The notes beneath the pieces are model-generated. The model was not told the DNA's origin. It searched no databases and was given only the letters and a program-made list of their open reading frames with translations. A DNA stretch of 12,922 nt from JBDUDR01 sp040002845 (lineage in GTDB: Bacteria; Actinomycetota; Actinomycetes; Propionibacteriales; Nocardioidaceae): contig JBDUDR010000075.1 of assembly GCA_040002845.1 (NCBI GenBank), positions 1-12,922 on the forward strand, read 5' to 3'. Positions 5,687 to 12,922 of the stretch are shown in pieces. Made by a program: the position numbers and the translations under genes. Within the stretch, counting starts at the first letter, position 1; the number at the start of each line of letters is the position of its first letter.

Positions 5687-6496
5687 TCAGGCGGCCAGCC
5701 GCTGCAGGAGATCCAGAACTCCCGGTGGTCCATCGACGATCAGATCGGCCTCGGTCAGCAACGGTGGCGGCGCCTCCGCCGATCGGACCGCCACCCGCAA
5801 ACCGTCGTTGCCTTTGGCGTCGGGTCGGACCACGGCGCTGAAGGCGGGCAGGTCACCGAGGTCGTCGCCGACGACCACCACCGACCGCGCGCCGGACTCG
5901 GCCACGACCCGGCGGACCGCGTCACCCTTGTCGGAGTGCACGCGCGGGGCCAGCTCCCAGACGAGTTTACCCGGGATGACGTCGAGCCCGTGCCGCTCGG
6001 CGATCTCCCGTACCGTCTCGTCGATCGGCCGGGCCCACCTGTCCGGATTGTCGGTCCGACGGGTGTGAACGGCGACCGCATACTCCTTGTCCTCGAGGTG
6101 GGCGCCACTGGCGCGGACGGCGGCGCTGTTGCGCAGGTCATCCTTTGCGGCAACCACAGCTGGCCGGGCCGCCTCCAGGCGCGGGTCGACCCATACCCGG
6201 CCGTCGCGGATCTCCTGCAACCCGTATAACCCGAGGTAGCGCACCCCGGGCGCGGCGGCGTGCTCTGCCAGGAAGCTGGCCGGGCGGCCCGAGATCAGCG
6301 CGACGGCGGCGAACCGAGCGGCCAGCGGCTCGAGCAACTCCACGACGCCGGCCAGAGGCCGGGCCGCCTCCGGATCGTCAACGGTCGGCGAGAGCGTGCC
6401 GTCGAAGTCAAGGCACAGCGCAACCTCCTCCGGCCGCTCGACCAGGCGCGCGACATGACCGGCAAGCGGTGTGCCGGCGCCACCCGCGGCGGTCAT
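5687..6496 (-). CDS. otsB: trehalose-6-phosphate phosphatase
   Basis: A 269-residue HAD-superfamily phosphatase converting trehalose 6-phosphate to trehalose in the cytosol, the second step of the OtsA-OtsB pathway. Motif I is CLDFDGTLSP (residues 28-37) with nucleophile Asp30 and Asp32. Motif II is ISGR (68-71). The OtsB-specific cap motif is HLEDKEYAVAVHTR (133-146), followed by PGKLVWELAP (175-184) and SDKGDAV (188-194). Motif IV is VVVGDDLGDLPAF (207-219), where many OtsB proteins have GDDxTDExxF; the metal-binding aspartates remain. The length is normal for the single-domain form. The ATG overlaps the TGA of the upstream HAD-GH65 gene (ATGA, 6493-6496), and a GGAG lies 8 nt upstream, so the pair is translationally coupled. 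No otsA (T6P synthase) is in the window. Confidence 0.94.
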   Translation of the reverse strand: MTAAGGAGTPLAGHVARLVERPEEVALCLDFDGTLSPTVDDPEAARPLAGVVELLEPLAARFAAVALISGRPASFLAEHAAAPGVRYLGLYGLQEIRDGRVWVDPRLEAARPAVVAAKDDLRNSAAVRASGAHLEDKEYAVAVHTRRTDNPDRWARPIDETVREIAERHGLDVIPGKLVWELAPRVHSDKGDAVRRVVAESGARSVVVVGDDLGDLPAFSAVVRPDAKGNDGLRVAVRSAEAPPPLLTEADLIVDGPPGVLDLLQRLAA

Positions 6497-9400
6497 GGCC
6501 GGTGCTCCAGCGAGAACTCGTGCTGGGCACCCGGGTCGAGCTCGATGGTCTCGTCGTGTACGAGGATCTTGATGGGCGGTGCGCCACCGGGGCGCGAGCT
6601 GACCTCCATTTGCCCCTCGGCCAGCGCGATGTCGATGCGGTGGCCCCGGTAGTGGACGCTGAACGTGAGCTCCTTGACCTCCGCCGGCAGAGCCGGCTCG
6701 AACCGGAGCACCTCCCCACGCGCCCGCATGCCGGTCAGGCAGCGCAACACGATGTCGACTGTGCCAGCCATCGCGCCGAGGTGGATGCCCTCAGCGGTCG
6801 TCCCTCCTTGCACGTCGGCGATGTCGCTCTGCAGCGCACGTAACAAGAACTGCCATGCCTGCTCGGGCTCGTAGCGGGCCAGAACCCAGGCGCTCACCAC
6901 CTGACTCAGCGTCGATCCGTGCGAGGTGTGGGCCAGGTGGTAACTGACGGTCCGGGCGAGCTGGTCGGCTGTCACCTCGTAGCCGAGATTCCCGAGCAGC
7001 TCGCGCAGCTCGTCGCGCGAGAGCAGGAACAGCAGCATCACGACGTCCGCCTGCTTGGCCAGTTTGTAGCGGTTAGGGCTGTCGTCCTCCGCTTCCAGCA
7101 CTCGGTCCAGCCGCTGTATGTTGCCGTACTTCTCCCGGTAGCCCTCCCAGTCGAAGTCCAGCAACTGCTCGTAGCCCTCGAACTGCGTCAGCACCCCGTC
7201 GGAGTGGAACACGACCTTCATCTTGCGGGTGATGTCGAGCCAGCGGTCCAGCTCGTCGTCGCGGATCGTCAGCTCGTCGACAAGCTCCTGCCGGTAGTGC
7301 GGGGGCAGCACCTCGAGCACCTCGAGCGCCCGCTGCAGGACCCAGACCGCCATCACGTTGGTGTAGGTGTTGTTGTTCAGACCGGCTTGGTCGGAGTCCG
7401 GGTAGGCCTCGTGGTACTCGTCGGGCCCCATCACTCCCAGGATCTCGTAGCGGTCCTGCTCCTGGTGCCAGGTTGTGACACTCGCCCAGAAGCGCGCGAT
7501 CTCGATCAGCATCTCCGCGCCAGTGAAGCGCAGGAACTGCACGCTGCCTGTCACCTGGTAGTGCTGCCAGACGTTGTAGGCGATCGCGATGTTGACGTGC
7601 CACTGCAGGTGCGAGTGGTCGGGCAGCCAGCGCCCCGAGTGCGGGTTGAGGTGGACCTCCTGGGTCTCCTCGTACCCATTGCTGCCGCTTTGCCACGGGA
7701 ACATCGCGCCGTCGTGGCCAGCCAGCCGTGCCGCCGCGCGGGCCGCGTTCAGGCGGGCGTGACGGTAGTCGAGCAGCGCCTTGGCCAGGATCGGTCGCTG
7801 GAAGTTCAGGAATGGGAAGATGAACATCTCGTCCCAAAAGATGTGGCCGCGGTACGCCTCCCCGTGCCATCCGCGCGCCGGGACACCCACGTCGAGGTGG
7901 ATCGTGTGCGGCGACACGGTCTGCAGGAGGTGGAAGATGTGCAGATGTAGGACCGTCTCGGTCCACTCGTTGGCGCTGTCCATCTCGATGTCGAACCGGT
8001 TCCAGAGACTGTTCCACGCACCCTCGTGCCGAGCCAGCAACCCCTCGTACCCCTCGGCGGCCGCCACCGTCAGTCGCGCCTCGGCGCGGCTCTCGGAGAC
8101 CGCCCGGTCGCGGGACGTGTAGAGGGCGACGATCTTCTCCACGGTCGCCGGGCGCCCCTCCTCCAGATCCAGCGTGAGGGCGTGCGCGATGAAGCCGGGC
8201 TCGTGGACCAGGCGCCGGTCGGCCTGCGCGATCTCGCCCTCGAGCAGGAACCGGGTGCGGGCGGCCAGGGCGATCCGCACATGGGACTGAGTGGTCTCGG
8301 CCTGAAGGTCGACCGTCTCCTTGTCCACCTCAGCCGCGCCTAGCAGCTCCAGGTGGCGTGGATTCAGGTCGCGGTAGCGCTTCACGCCGGCGTTGACGAC
8401 TCGGCCGTCGATCCCGGACCGAACCTCCAGCCGGCCGGTCCAGTTCTCGGCCGCGAACGTCGTCTCGAGGCCCGCGAGATGCTCGTCCTTCATGCTCACG
8501 AAGCGGCGCTGGACCATGCTTGTGCGCCGGCCGTCCGGCTCCTGCCATTTCAGGTGCCGCGTGAGCGTCCCCTGGCGCATGTCAAGCTCCAGGCGATGGT
8601 CGAGGACCTCGGCACGCTGGACGTCGAACCACTCGCCGTCGGCGACCCGGAAGTCCAGCGGCAGCCAGTTAGGCCCGTTGACGAGGTCCTCGTTCACGAC
8701 CGTGCGGCCGGCGATCTCGGTGTTGGCACGGTTGTACAGCCCGGCCACGTACATGCCTGGGTAGTTCACCCCGTCCGCCCGGGCCTCGGGCAGGGCGCCG
8801 CGGGTCACGAAATACCCGTTGCCCAGCGCGCAGAGCGCCTCGCGCAGTCCCTGACGCTCGGGGTCGAATCCCTCATGGACGAGCGACCAGACGCTCGGCG
8901 GCCGCTCCTCGAACCGCCGCCGGCGCTCGGCGGCCGCCCGCCGTTCCTCCAGACGGCCCTCGGCCAGTGCCCGCAGGGAAACATCGTCGATCGTCGTCAC
9001 GACCAGGTCGGCGCCCGCCTCGACAAGCAGATCCCGGTCGTCCAGACGGGCCACGCCGAGGGCCGCCATCCCGGCCGACTTGGCCGCCTGGACCCCGCTG
9101 GAGGCATCCTCGACGACGAAGCACTTGCCCGGGGGGACGCCGAGTTCCTCTGCCGCGGTCAGGAAGATCGTCGGGTCAGGCTTGCCTTTCGGGAAGTCGC
9201 GTCCGGAGATGTCGGCGTCGAACAGCTCCTGCAGCGTCATCCCGGGACGGATGAAGTCGTACTCCAGCCGCTGATCGGCGGCGAAGGTGTCCAGGCGGAT
9301 CCGCTCCAGGAAGAGCTTGGCGTTCTTAGACGAGGAGGCCGCCGCGACCTTGATGCCCATGTCCTTGACCACCAGGATGAACCGGAGCGCATCGGGGAAG

Positions 9401-9717
9401 GCCATGAACCGGCCCTCCTCGATGAGTTTGATCACGTGTTCCTGCTTGCCGGCTGCGTACTGATCGATCCGGGCGTCGATGTCGGGCACGCCGAAGTGCT
9501 CCATGGCCGCGCGAGCACCAGCCATCCGTGGCATGCCGGCCATGACCTGCTGGTACACCGCGGGCGTGAAGCCCTCGGGTGTCCAGCTCGTCTGGTCGCG
9601 GACATCGCGCCACTCGCCCTCCATGAGCTCCCGGAACGCCTCGCGCCAGGCCAGATCGTGCGGCGAGTCCACCAAGACACCGTCCACGTCGAAGATCGCA
9701 CCTTGAAACGCCGTCAT
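6493..9717 (-). CDS. beta-phosphoglucomutase-like HAD / GH65 disaccharide phosphorylase fusion
   Basis: A 1074-residue bifunctional protein. Residues 1-250 are a beta-phosphoglucomutase-type HAD domain: DVDGVLVDS (10-18, nucleophile Asp10, acid/base Asp12), SSSKNA (128-133), KGKPDP (177-182) and VEDASSG (202-208). An Arg/Glu-rich linker at about 253-272 leads to a GH65 domain (about 275-1074): GNGYF, FWDEMF (627-632), WQSGSNGYEETQ (675-686), and GPDE (764-767) with general acid Glu767. Further on are the KQAD sugar-site motif (888-891) and a phosphate-loop-like TSHGSTLS (931-938). GH65 phosphorylases split trehalose, maltose, kojibiose or similar to glucose plus beta-glucose 1-phosphate; the mutase then gives glucose 6-phosphate. 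The closest remembered relatives are M. tuberculosis Rv3400/Rv3401 and the GH65 part of OtsB1 (Rv2006). The sugar substrate is not provable, though the coupled otsB suggests trehalose. The ATG at 9717 was chosen over the GTG at 9723 because AAGGA then has a 9-nt spacer. Confidence 0.92.
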   Translation of the reverse strand: MTAFQGAIFDVDGVLVDSPHDLAWREAFRELMEGEWRDVRDQTSWTPEGFTPAVYQQVMAGMPRMAGARAAMEHFGVPDIDARIDQYAAGKQEHVIKLIEEGRFMAFPDALRFILVVKDMGIKVAAASSSKNAKLFLERIRLDTFAADQRLEYDFIRPGMTLQELFDADISGRDFPKGKPDPTIFLTAAEELGVPPGKCFVVEDASSGVQAAKSAGMAALGVARLDDRDLLVEAGADLVVTTIDDVSLRALAEGRLEERRAAAERRRRFEERPPSVWSLVHEGFDPERQGLREALCALGNGYFVTRGALPEARADGVNYPGMYVAGLYNRANTEIAGRTVVNEDLVNGPNWLPLDFRVADGEWFDVQRAEVLDHRLELDMRQGTLTRHLKWQEPDGRRTSMVQRRFVSMKDEHLAGLETTFAAENWTGRLEVRSGIDGRVVNAGVKRYRDLNPRHLELLGAAEVDKETVDLQAETTQSHVRIALAARTRFLLEGEIAQADRRLVHEPGFIAHALTLDLEEGRPATVEKIVALYTSRDRAVSESRAEARLTVAAAEGYEGLLARHEGAWNSLWNRFDIEMDSANEWTETVLHLHIFHLLQTVSPHTIHLDVGVPARGWHGEAYRGHIFWDEMFIFPFLNFQRPILAKALLDYRHARLNAARAAARLAGHDGAMFPWQSGSNGYEETQEVHLNPHSGRWLPDHSHLQWHVNIAIAYNVWQHYQVTGSVQFLRFTGAEMLIEIARFWASVTTWHQEQDRYEILGVMGPDEYHEAYPDSDQAGLNNNTYTNVMAVWVLQRALEVLEVLPPHYRQELVDELTIRDDELDRWLDITRKMKVVFHSDGVLTQFEGYEQLLDFDWEGYREKYGNIQRLDRVLEAEDDSPNRYKLAKQADVVMLLFLLSRDELRELLGNLGYEVTADQLARTVSYHLAHTSHGSTLSQVVSAWVLARYEPEQAWQFLLRALQSDIADVQGGTTAEGIHLGAMAGTVDIVLRCLTGMRARGEVLRFEPALPAEVKELTFSVHYRGHRIDIALAEGQMEVSSRPGGAPPIKILVHDETIELDPGAQHEFSLEHRP

Positions 9718-9726
9718 CGTCACCAG

Positions 9727-9731
9727 TCCTT
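9727..9731 (-). promoter_or_regulatory. ribosome binding site that decides the HAD-GH65 start
   Basis: AAGGA on the minus strand lies 9 nt before the ATG at 9717-9715 but only 3 nt before the upstream in-frame GTG at 9723-9721. The spacing favours the ATG, shortening the protein by two residues relative to the longest frame. Confidence 0.6.
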
Positions 9732-9970
9732 CGGTTGCTGCAGGTAGGGCGGACCCCTCGTGCCAATGGGGTGTCGCAAGCTAGCCGAAGAAGACCTCTG
9801 CGACTTGACAGCAGCTCTCGGGGACGGTCTTGAGTCCTGATACCGCTTACCACACGCGCAGGATCACACGCAACCGCAGGCAGCGGGGAGCCTGGCGCGC
9901 CGCTGCCGGGCTTGGGGCAGCCGGGCTCGTCGACGCCCAGCCGGCCGACCGAGGCCCTCAACGTGAGTGG
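9732..9970 (-). promoter_or_regulatory. intergenic region upstream of the HAD-GH65/otsB pair
   Basis: The gap between the choline-sulfatase stop and the HAD-GH65 start is about 250 bp, long enough for a separate promoter. A weak hairpin ACCCC (9753-9757) / GGGGT (9768-9772) would fall in the 5' leader of the HAD-GH65 message. No convincing -35/-10 pair on the minus strand was found. The half nearer the sulfatase holds GC-rich inverted repeats, listed separately. Confidence 0.4.
9879..9907 (-). terminator. GC-rich hairpin downstream of betC
   Basis: GGCAGCGG (9879-9886) pairs perfectly with CCGCTGCC (9900-9907) around a 13-nt loop. An overlapping alternative stem, CTGCC (9903-9907) with GGCAG (9916-9920), and a direct repeat GCCGGGCT (9905-9912, 9920-9927) sit beside it. 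It lies about 64 nt after the sulfatase stop. There is no U-tract, as is common in actinobacteria. A terminator of the ABC-betC unit is likely but unproven. Confidence 0.45.
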
Positions 9971-11512
9971 TCAGACCGGTGTGGACCTCGCGACGGGTGG
10001 GTAGCGCGCCATTGTCTCGAGAGCGCCGATGTCCGTGTGGTTGCGGATGTACCGTCGCGACGCTTCGTAGGGCGGGACGAAGTCCCAGGGCGCCTGGACC
10101 CCGTTGCCGAGGGCCTTCATGACAGCGATCCTCCGCTGCTGGCTGTCGCGCACCTCCCGGTCGATCTTCGACAGGTCCCAACGCTGCGCAACCTCGGTCT
10201 TCAAGACGGCGAGGAGGTCGGAATGGGCCGGTTCTTGCGACAGGTTCTTCCGCTCGAGCGGGTCCACCGAGAGGTCAAACAGCTGATCGGGGTCGGCCGG
10301 TGAGTGAATGAGCTTGAAGTCGCCGCGTCGGACCATGACGATGGGAGCGATCGCACCCTCAGCGAGATACTCGGCCGTCACCGTGTCCCGGTCGCCCGGC
10401 TCACCGGCCAGCAGGTGCAAGAGGCTCTGGCCGTCGAGAGGTCCGACAACCCCCGACAGGTCGCCGTCCTGAGCCAGCCCGACGAGGGTTGGCAGCAGGT
10501 CCATCGTGGTAACAGGCGACGAGACCCGACCCGCCCTGAACCACCGCGGAGCGGACACCACCAGAGGCACCCGCGCTGATCCCTCGAAGAAGTTCATCTT
10601 GTACCAAAGGCCCCGTTCACCGAGCATCTCGCCGTGGTCGCTCGTGAGGATCACAACGGTGTCGTCCAAGCGACCGGTCTCGCGTAACAGGTTGATCAGC
10701 TTGCCGATGTGATTGTCGACGTACGAGATCGCCCCGTAGTACGCTCGGCGGGCCGCGCGTACCTGCTCCGTGGTGATCTCCACGCCGTTCATCGCGCACA
10801 CGTGTCGCAGCCGGCGCTCATGGGGGTGCAAGGCCGCCTCGTCGTACCCGAACTCAGGCATGGGGATGTCCTCGTCGCGATACATGTCCCACCACGCCCG
10901 GGGGATCGCGAACGGGTCGTGCGGGTGACTGAAGGACACGACGAAGCAGAACGGCCGCTCGTCGTTCGAGCGGATGTGGCCGAATAGCTCCCGCTCGGCC
11001 GCGAAAGCCACCTCGTCGTCGAAGTCCAGCTGATTCGATCGCAAGCACGGGCCCGCGTCGACGACCGACGACATGTCGTGGTACCAGTACGGGCGGTCAT
11101 GCGGACGATTCCAGTCCGGCGTCCAGCCGTAGTCCGCCGGATAGATGTCGGTCGTCAGCCGTTCCTCGAACCCGTGCAGCTGGTCGGGGCCGCAGAAATG
11201 CATCTTGCCCGACAACACCGTTCGATACCCAGCGCCCCGCATGTAGTGGGCGAATGTCGGGATCTCCGAGGCGAACTCCGCCGCGTTGTCATAGGTATGC
11301 GTCCGGGACGGCAACAGCCCCGTCATGAATGACGCCCGGCCTGGTGAGCAAAGGGGGCTGCCGGTGTAGGCATTGTCGAAGACGACCCCGTTGTCAGCTA
11401 GCCACGACATCGCAGGCGTCCGGGTGATCGGATGGCCGTGGAAAGGCAGCGCGCTCGGCACCATCTGATCCGCCATGAGGATCAGAACGTTGGGTTTCGG
11501 GGGCTGGCTCAT
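9971..11512 (-). CDS. betC: choline-sulfatase
   Basis: A 513-residue cytosolic type I sulfatase predicted to hydrolyse choline-O-sulfate to choline and sulfate, feeding glycine-betaine synthesis and sulfur supply. The N-terminal metal site is PNVLILMADQM (Asp15). The formylglycine site is Cys55 in CSPGR (55-59). BetC-characteristic stretches follow: YDNAAEFASEIPTFAHY (74-90), SGKMHFCGPDQLHGFEERL (101-119) and TDIYPADYGWTPDW (121-134). Further metal and sulfate residues lie in FSHPHDPF (194-201), SDHGEMLGERGLWYKM (291-306) and FFEGSARVPL. The C-terminus has the choline-sulfatase tail (PWDFVPPYEASRRYIRNH), which separates it from ordinary arylsulfatases. There is no signal peptide, as expected for BetC. 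The gene follows the ABC ATPase gene by 16 bp, so they probably share a transcript. The Shine-Dalgarno is weak. A formylglycine-generating enzyme is not in the window. Confidence 0.92.
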   Translation of the reverse strand: MSQPPKPNVLILMADQMVPSALPFHGHPITRTPAMSWLADNGVVFDNAYTGSPLCSPGRASFMTGLLPSRTHTYDNAAEFASEIPTFAHYMRGAGYRTVLSGKMHFCGPDQLHGFEERLTTDIYPADYGWTPDWNRPHDRPYWYHDMSSVVDAGPCLRSNQLDFDDEVAFAAERELFGHIRSNDERPFCFVVSFSHPHDPFAIPRAWWDMYRDEDIPMPEFGYDEAALHPHERRLRHVCAMNGVEITTEQVRAARRAYYGAISYVDNHIGKLINLLRETGRLDDTVVILTSDHGEMLGERGLWYKMNFFEGSARVPLVVSAPRWFRAGRVSSPVTTMDLLPTLVGLAQDGDLSGVVGPLDGQSLLHLLAGEPGDRDTVTAEYLAEGAIAPIVMVRRGDFKLIHSPADPDQLFDLSVDPLERKNLSQEPAHSDLLAVLKTEVAQRWDLSKIDREVRDSQQRRIAVMKALGNGVQAPWDFVPPYEASRRYIRNHTDIGALETMARYPPVARSTPV

Positions 11513-11528
11513 GCGAGGTAACTCTAGG

Positions 11529-12922
11529 CTAATGGGGACCCTGCTCGATGTGGGCCTCAGCCGTTGCCAGCTCGAGCGACGGCGTGTTCGCGATCAGCTG
11601 CTGGGTGTATGGCTGCTGCGGGTCGGCGAGCATCTGGGCGGTCTCGCCGTACTCCACGATGCTTCCCTCGGACAGCACCGCCACCTTCTGCGCGATCGAG
11701 CGCACCAGCGGCAGGTTGTGGGTGACAAAGACCATCGACAGGCCGAGGTCACGTTGCAGCTGGCCCAACAGCTCGACTATCGCTGCCTGCACACTCACGT
11801 CGAGTGCGGAGGTGACCTCGTCGCACACCAGGATCGACGGCGAGGAGATCAACGCTCGCGCAATCGCGACGCGCTGTCGTTCACCGCCGGAGAGCTGGTC
11901 GGGATACCGATTGGCATAGCTCGCCGACAGCGACACCTGCTCGAGCATCTGTCCCACCAGATCCTCAGCCTCGCGTCCCTTGGCGATGCCGAACACAGCC
12001 AGCGGCTGTCCCACCGTCTCGCCGACGGTCTTGCGCGGGTTCAGTGAGCCGTACGGGTTCTGGAAGATGTACTGGATCTGGCGGCGGGTCTCCGTGCTGC
12101 GCGACCGTGCCGCGGTCTCCAGCTCCTTGTCGCCGAGCCGGATGCTCCCGGTCCAGTCGCGGTGCAGCCCCGCTATCGAGCGGGCGGTGGTGGTCTTGCC
12201 AGATCCGGACTCGCCGACGACCGCCAGGCATTCGTGCTGGTCGAGCGTCATGTTGATCGAGTGCAGCACCTCGATCTTGCCGTAGTGGGCCACGACGTTC
12301 TCGAGCGTCAGCACGGCAGCGTCGGCGTCCGGATGGGCGACGTCGACGGGATCGCCGACTACGGCCTGCGTCTGCTTCACGACTTCGAGTGCCCGGATGC
12401 AACGTGCGCTGTGCCCCGACCTGACGGGGACCAGCGGCGGCACCTCAGCGTCGCACTCCGGGATGTGCATCGTGCAGCGAGGGCCAAAGGCGCAGCCCGG
12501 CGGACGCCGGCCCGGCGACGGTGCATGCCCGGGAATCCCGACCAAGCTGCGACCGCCGGCAAGGCGCGGGATCGCGCCCACCAGTCGGCGGGTGTACGGG
12601 TGGGCCGAGGAATCGAACAGCTCCTCCGCGAGACCGAGCTCCACCACCCGTCCGGCGTACATGACGGCGACCCGGCGGGCCACGGCCGCGACCACGGCGA
12701 GGTCATGGCTCACGTAGAGCGCAGCGACATCGTGCGCGGCGGCGAGCTCGCGCACCGTCGACAGCACTGTCGCCTGCGTGGTGACGTCGAGACCGGTGGT
12801 CGGCTCGTCGAGCACGATCAACCTTGGACGGTTCGCGAACGCCATCGCGAGGCCGACCCGTTGCTGTTGACCACCCGAGAGCTCGTGCGGGTAGCGGCGG
12901 AGGTACTTCGGGTCGTCCGACA
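11529..12922 (-). CDS. Opp/Dpp-type ABC transporter, fused double ATP-binding subunit (partial)
   Basis: 463 residues are visible; the gene runs off the right edge, losing its start and the first Walker A. ATPase 1 shows the signature LSGGQQQR, Walker B LIVLDEPTTGLD and H-loop SHD. It is followed by the oligopeptide-transporter C-terminal (oligo_HPY) segment with AHPYTRRLVGAIP and four cysteines at about 12399-12494. ATPase 2 shows Walker A GESGSGKTT, Q-loop QNPYGSLNPR, signature LSGGERQR, Walker B LVCDEVTSALD, H-loop THN and a second PYTQQLIANTP tail. It energises import of peptides or related small solutes at the inner face of the membrane. Fused OppD-OppF-like subunits are known in actinobacteria. 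Permease and binding-protein genes would lie upstream, outside the window. Adjacency to betC suggests choline-O-sulfate or another osmolyte as cargo (inference). Confidence 0.92.
   Translation of the reverse strand, partial: SDDPKYLRRYPHELSGGQQQRVGLAMAFANRPRLIVLDEPTTGLDVTTQATVLSTVRELAAAHDVAALYVSHDLAVVAAVARRVAVMYAGRVVELGLAEELFDSSAHPYTRRLVGAIPRLAGGRSLVGIPGHAPSPGRRPPGCAFGPRCTMHIPECDAEVPPLVPVRSGHSARCIRALEVVKQTQAVVGDPVDVAHPDADAAVLTLENVVAHYGKIEVLHSINMTLDQHECLAVVGESGSGKTTTARSIAGLHRDWTGSIRLGDKELETAARSRSTETRRQIQYIFQNPYGSLNPRKTVGETVGQPLAVFGIAKGREAEDLVGQMLEQVSLSASYANRYPDQLSGGERQRVAIARALISSPSILVCDEVTSALDVSVQAAIVELLGQLQRDLGLSMVFVTHNLPLVRSIAQKVAVLSEGSIVEYGETAQMLADPQQPYTQQLIANTPSLELATAEAHIEQGPH

Noticed and set aside
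5854..5892. OtsB motif IV GDDLGDLPAF as evidence of inactivation
   Set aside because: The metal-binding aspartates are retained, and I recall the same variant from single-domain actinobacterial OtsB proteins, so it is more likely a subfamily feature.
8353..9747. A 464-codon plus-strand open frame opposite the HAD-GH65 gene, and another of 343 codons at 6919-7950
   Set aside because: They show no recognisable domain and lie fully antisense to a protein with complete HAD and GH65 motifs. Long antisense frames are expected in high-GC coding DNA.
9805..9810. TTGACA on the plus strand as a -35 box
   Set aside because: No TANNNT at 16-19 bp downstream and no plus-strand gene follows.
9817..9840. 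A possible DosR-type box (GGGAC ... GTCC) upstream of the HAD-GH65 gene, attractive because M. tuberculosis otsB1 is in the DosR regulon
   Set aside because: The half-sites are separated by 8 bases rather than the 4 of the 20-bp palindromic consensus, and the flanks do not match.
1..12922. Search for tRNA, rRNA, CRISPR repeats, transposases, integrases, toxin-antitoxin or phage genes
   Set aside because: Nothing supporting any of these was seen on either strand by eye.

Overview
The window is high-GC DNA with ATGA gene overlaps, GC-rich hairpins lacking U-tracts, NarL-type kinase and MocR-type regulator remnants, a LuxR/HD-GYP fusion and a GH65/OtsB trehalose block. Together these suggest an actinobacterium (Actinomycetota). 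The genus cannot be fixed from the sequence. No rRNA, tRNA, CRISPR array, insertion sequence or integrase was seen.

Left block (20-3363, all minus strand; transcription runs from high to low coordinates): a regulator with two HD-GYP-like modules and a C-terminal LuxR helix-turn-helix; an intergenic stretch with two hairpins; then a SAM-dependent methyltransferase and an alpha/beta hydrolase coupled by an ATGA overlap. A 293-bp divergent intergenic region separates the regulator from a plus-strand YciI-like gene (3657-3989).

Middle block (about 4020-5656): a patch of gene remnants. It begins with strong stem-loops, followed by the ATP-binding C-terminus of a NarL-family histidine kinase (minus), the C-terminal half of a RibD/DHFR-like reductase (minus), and the C-terminal part of a MocR/PdxR-type aminotransferase-like regulator (plus). 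The MocR remnant is also frameshifted near 5137. The RibD and MocR remnants meet within about 10 bp, which points to past deletion or rearrangement.

Right block (5687-12922, all minus strand): the right edge holds a fused double-ATPase subunit of an Opp/Dpp-type ABC importer (partial, cut by the window edge), followed 16 bp later by a choline-sulfatase (betC). After a 247-bp gap comes a 1074-residue fusion of a beta-phosphoglucomutase-like HAD domain with a GH65 disaccharide phosphorylase, coupled by ATGA overlap to trehalose-6-phosphate phosphatase (otsB). Inferred roles: uptake of a small organic solute, release of choline and sulfate from choline-O-sulfate, and trehalose production and turnover. 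This reads as a compatible-solute (osmolyte) metabolism neighbourhood.

The most noteworthy points are the domain shuffle relative to the three-domain OtsB1 protein of Mycobacterium tuberculosis, the pile-up of abutting gene fragments, and the tandem HD-GYP plus LuxR regulator. I saw no clear sign of a wholly new defence or mobile system.
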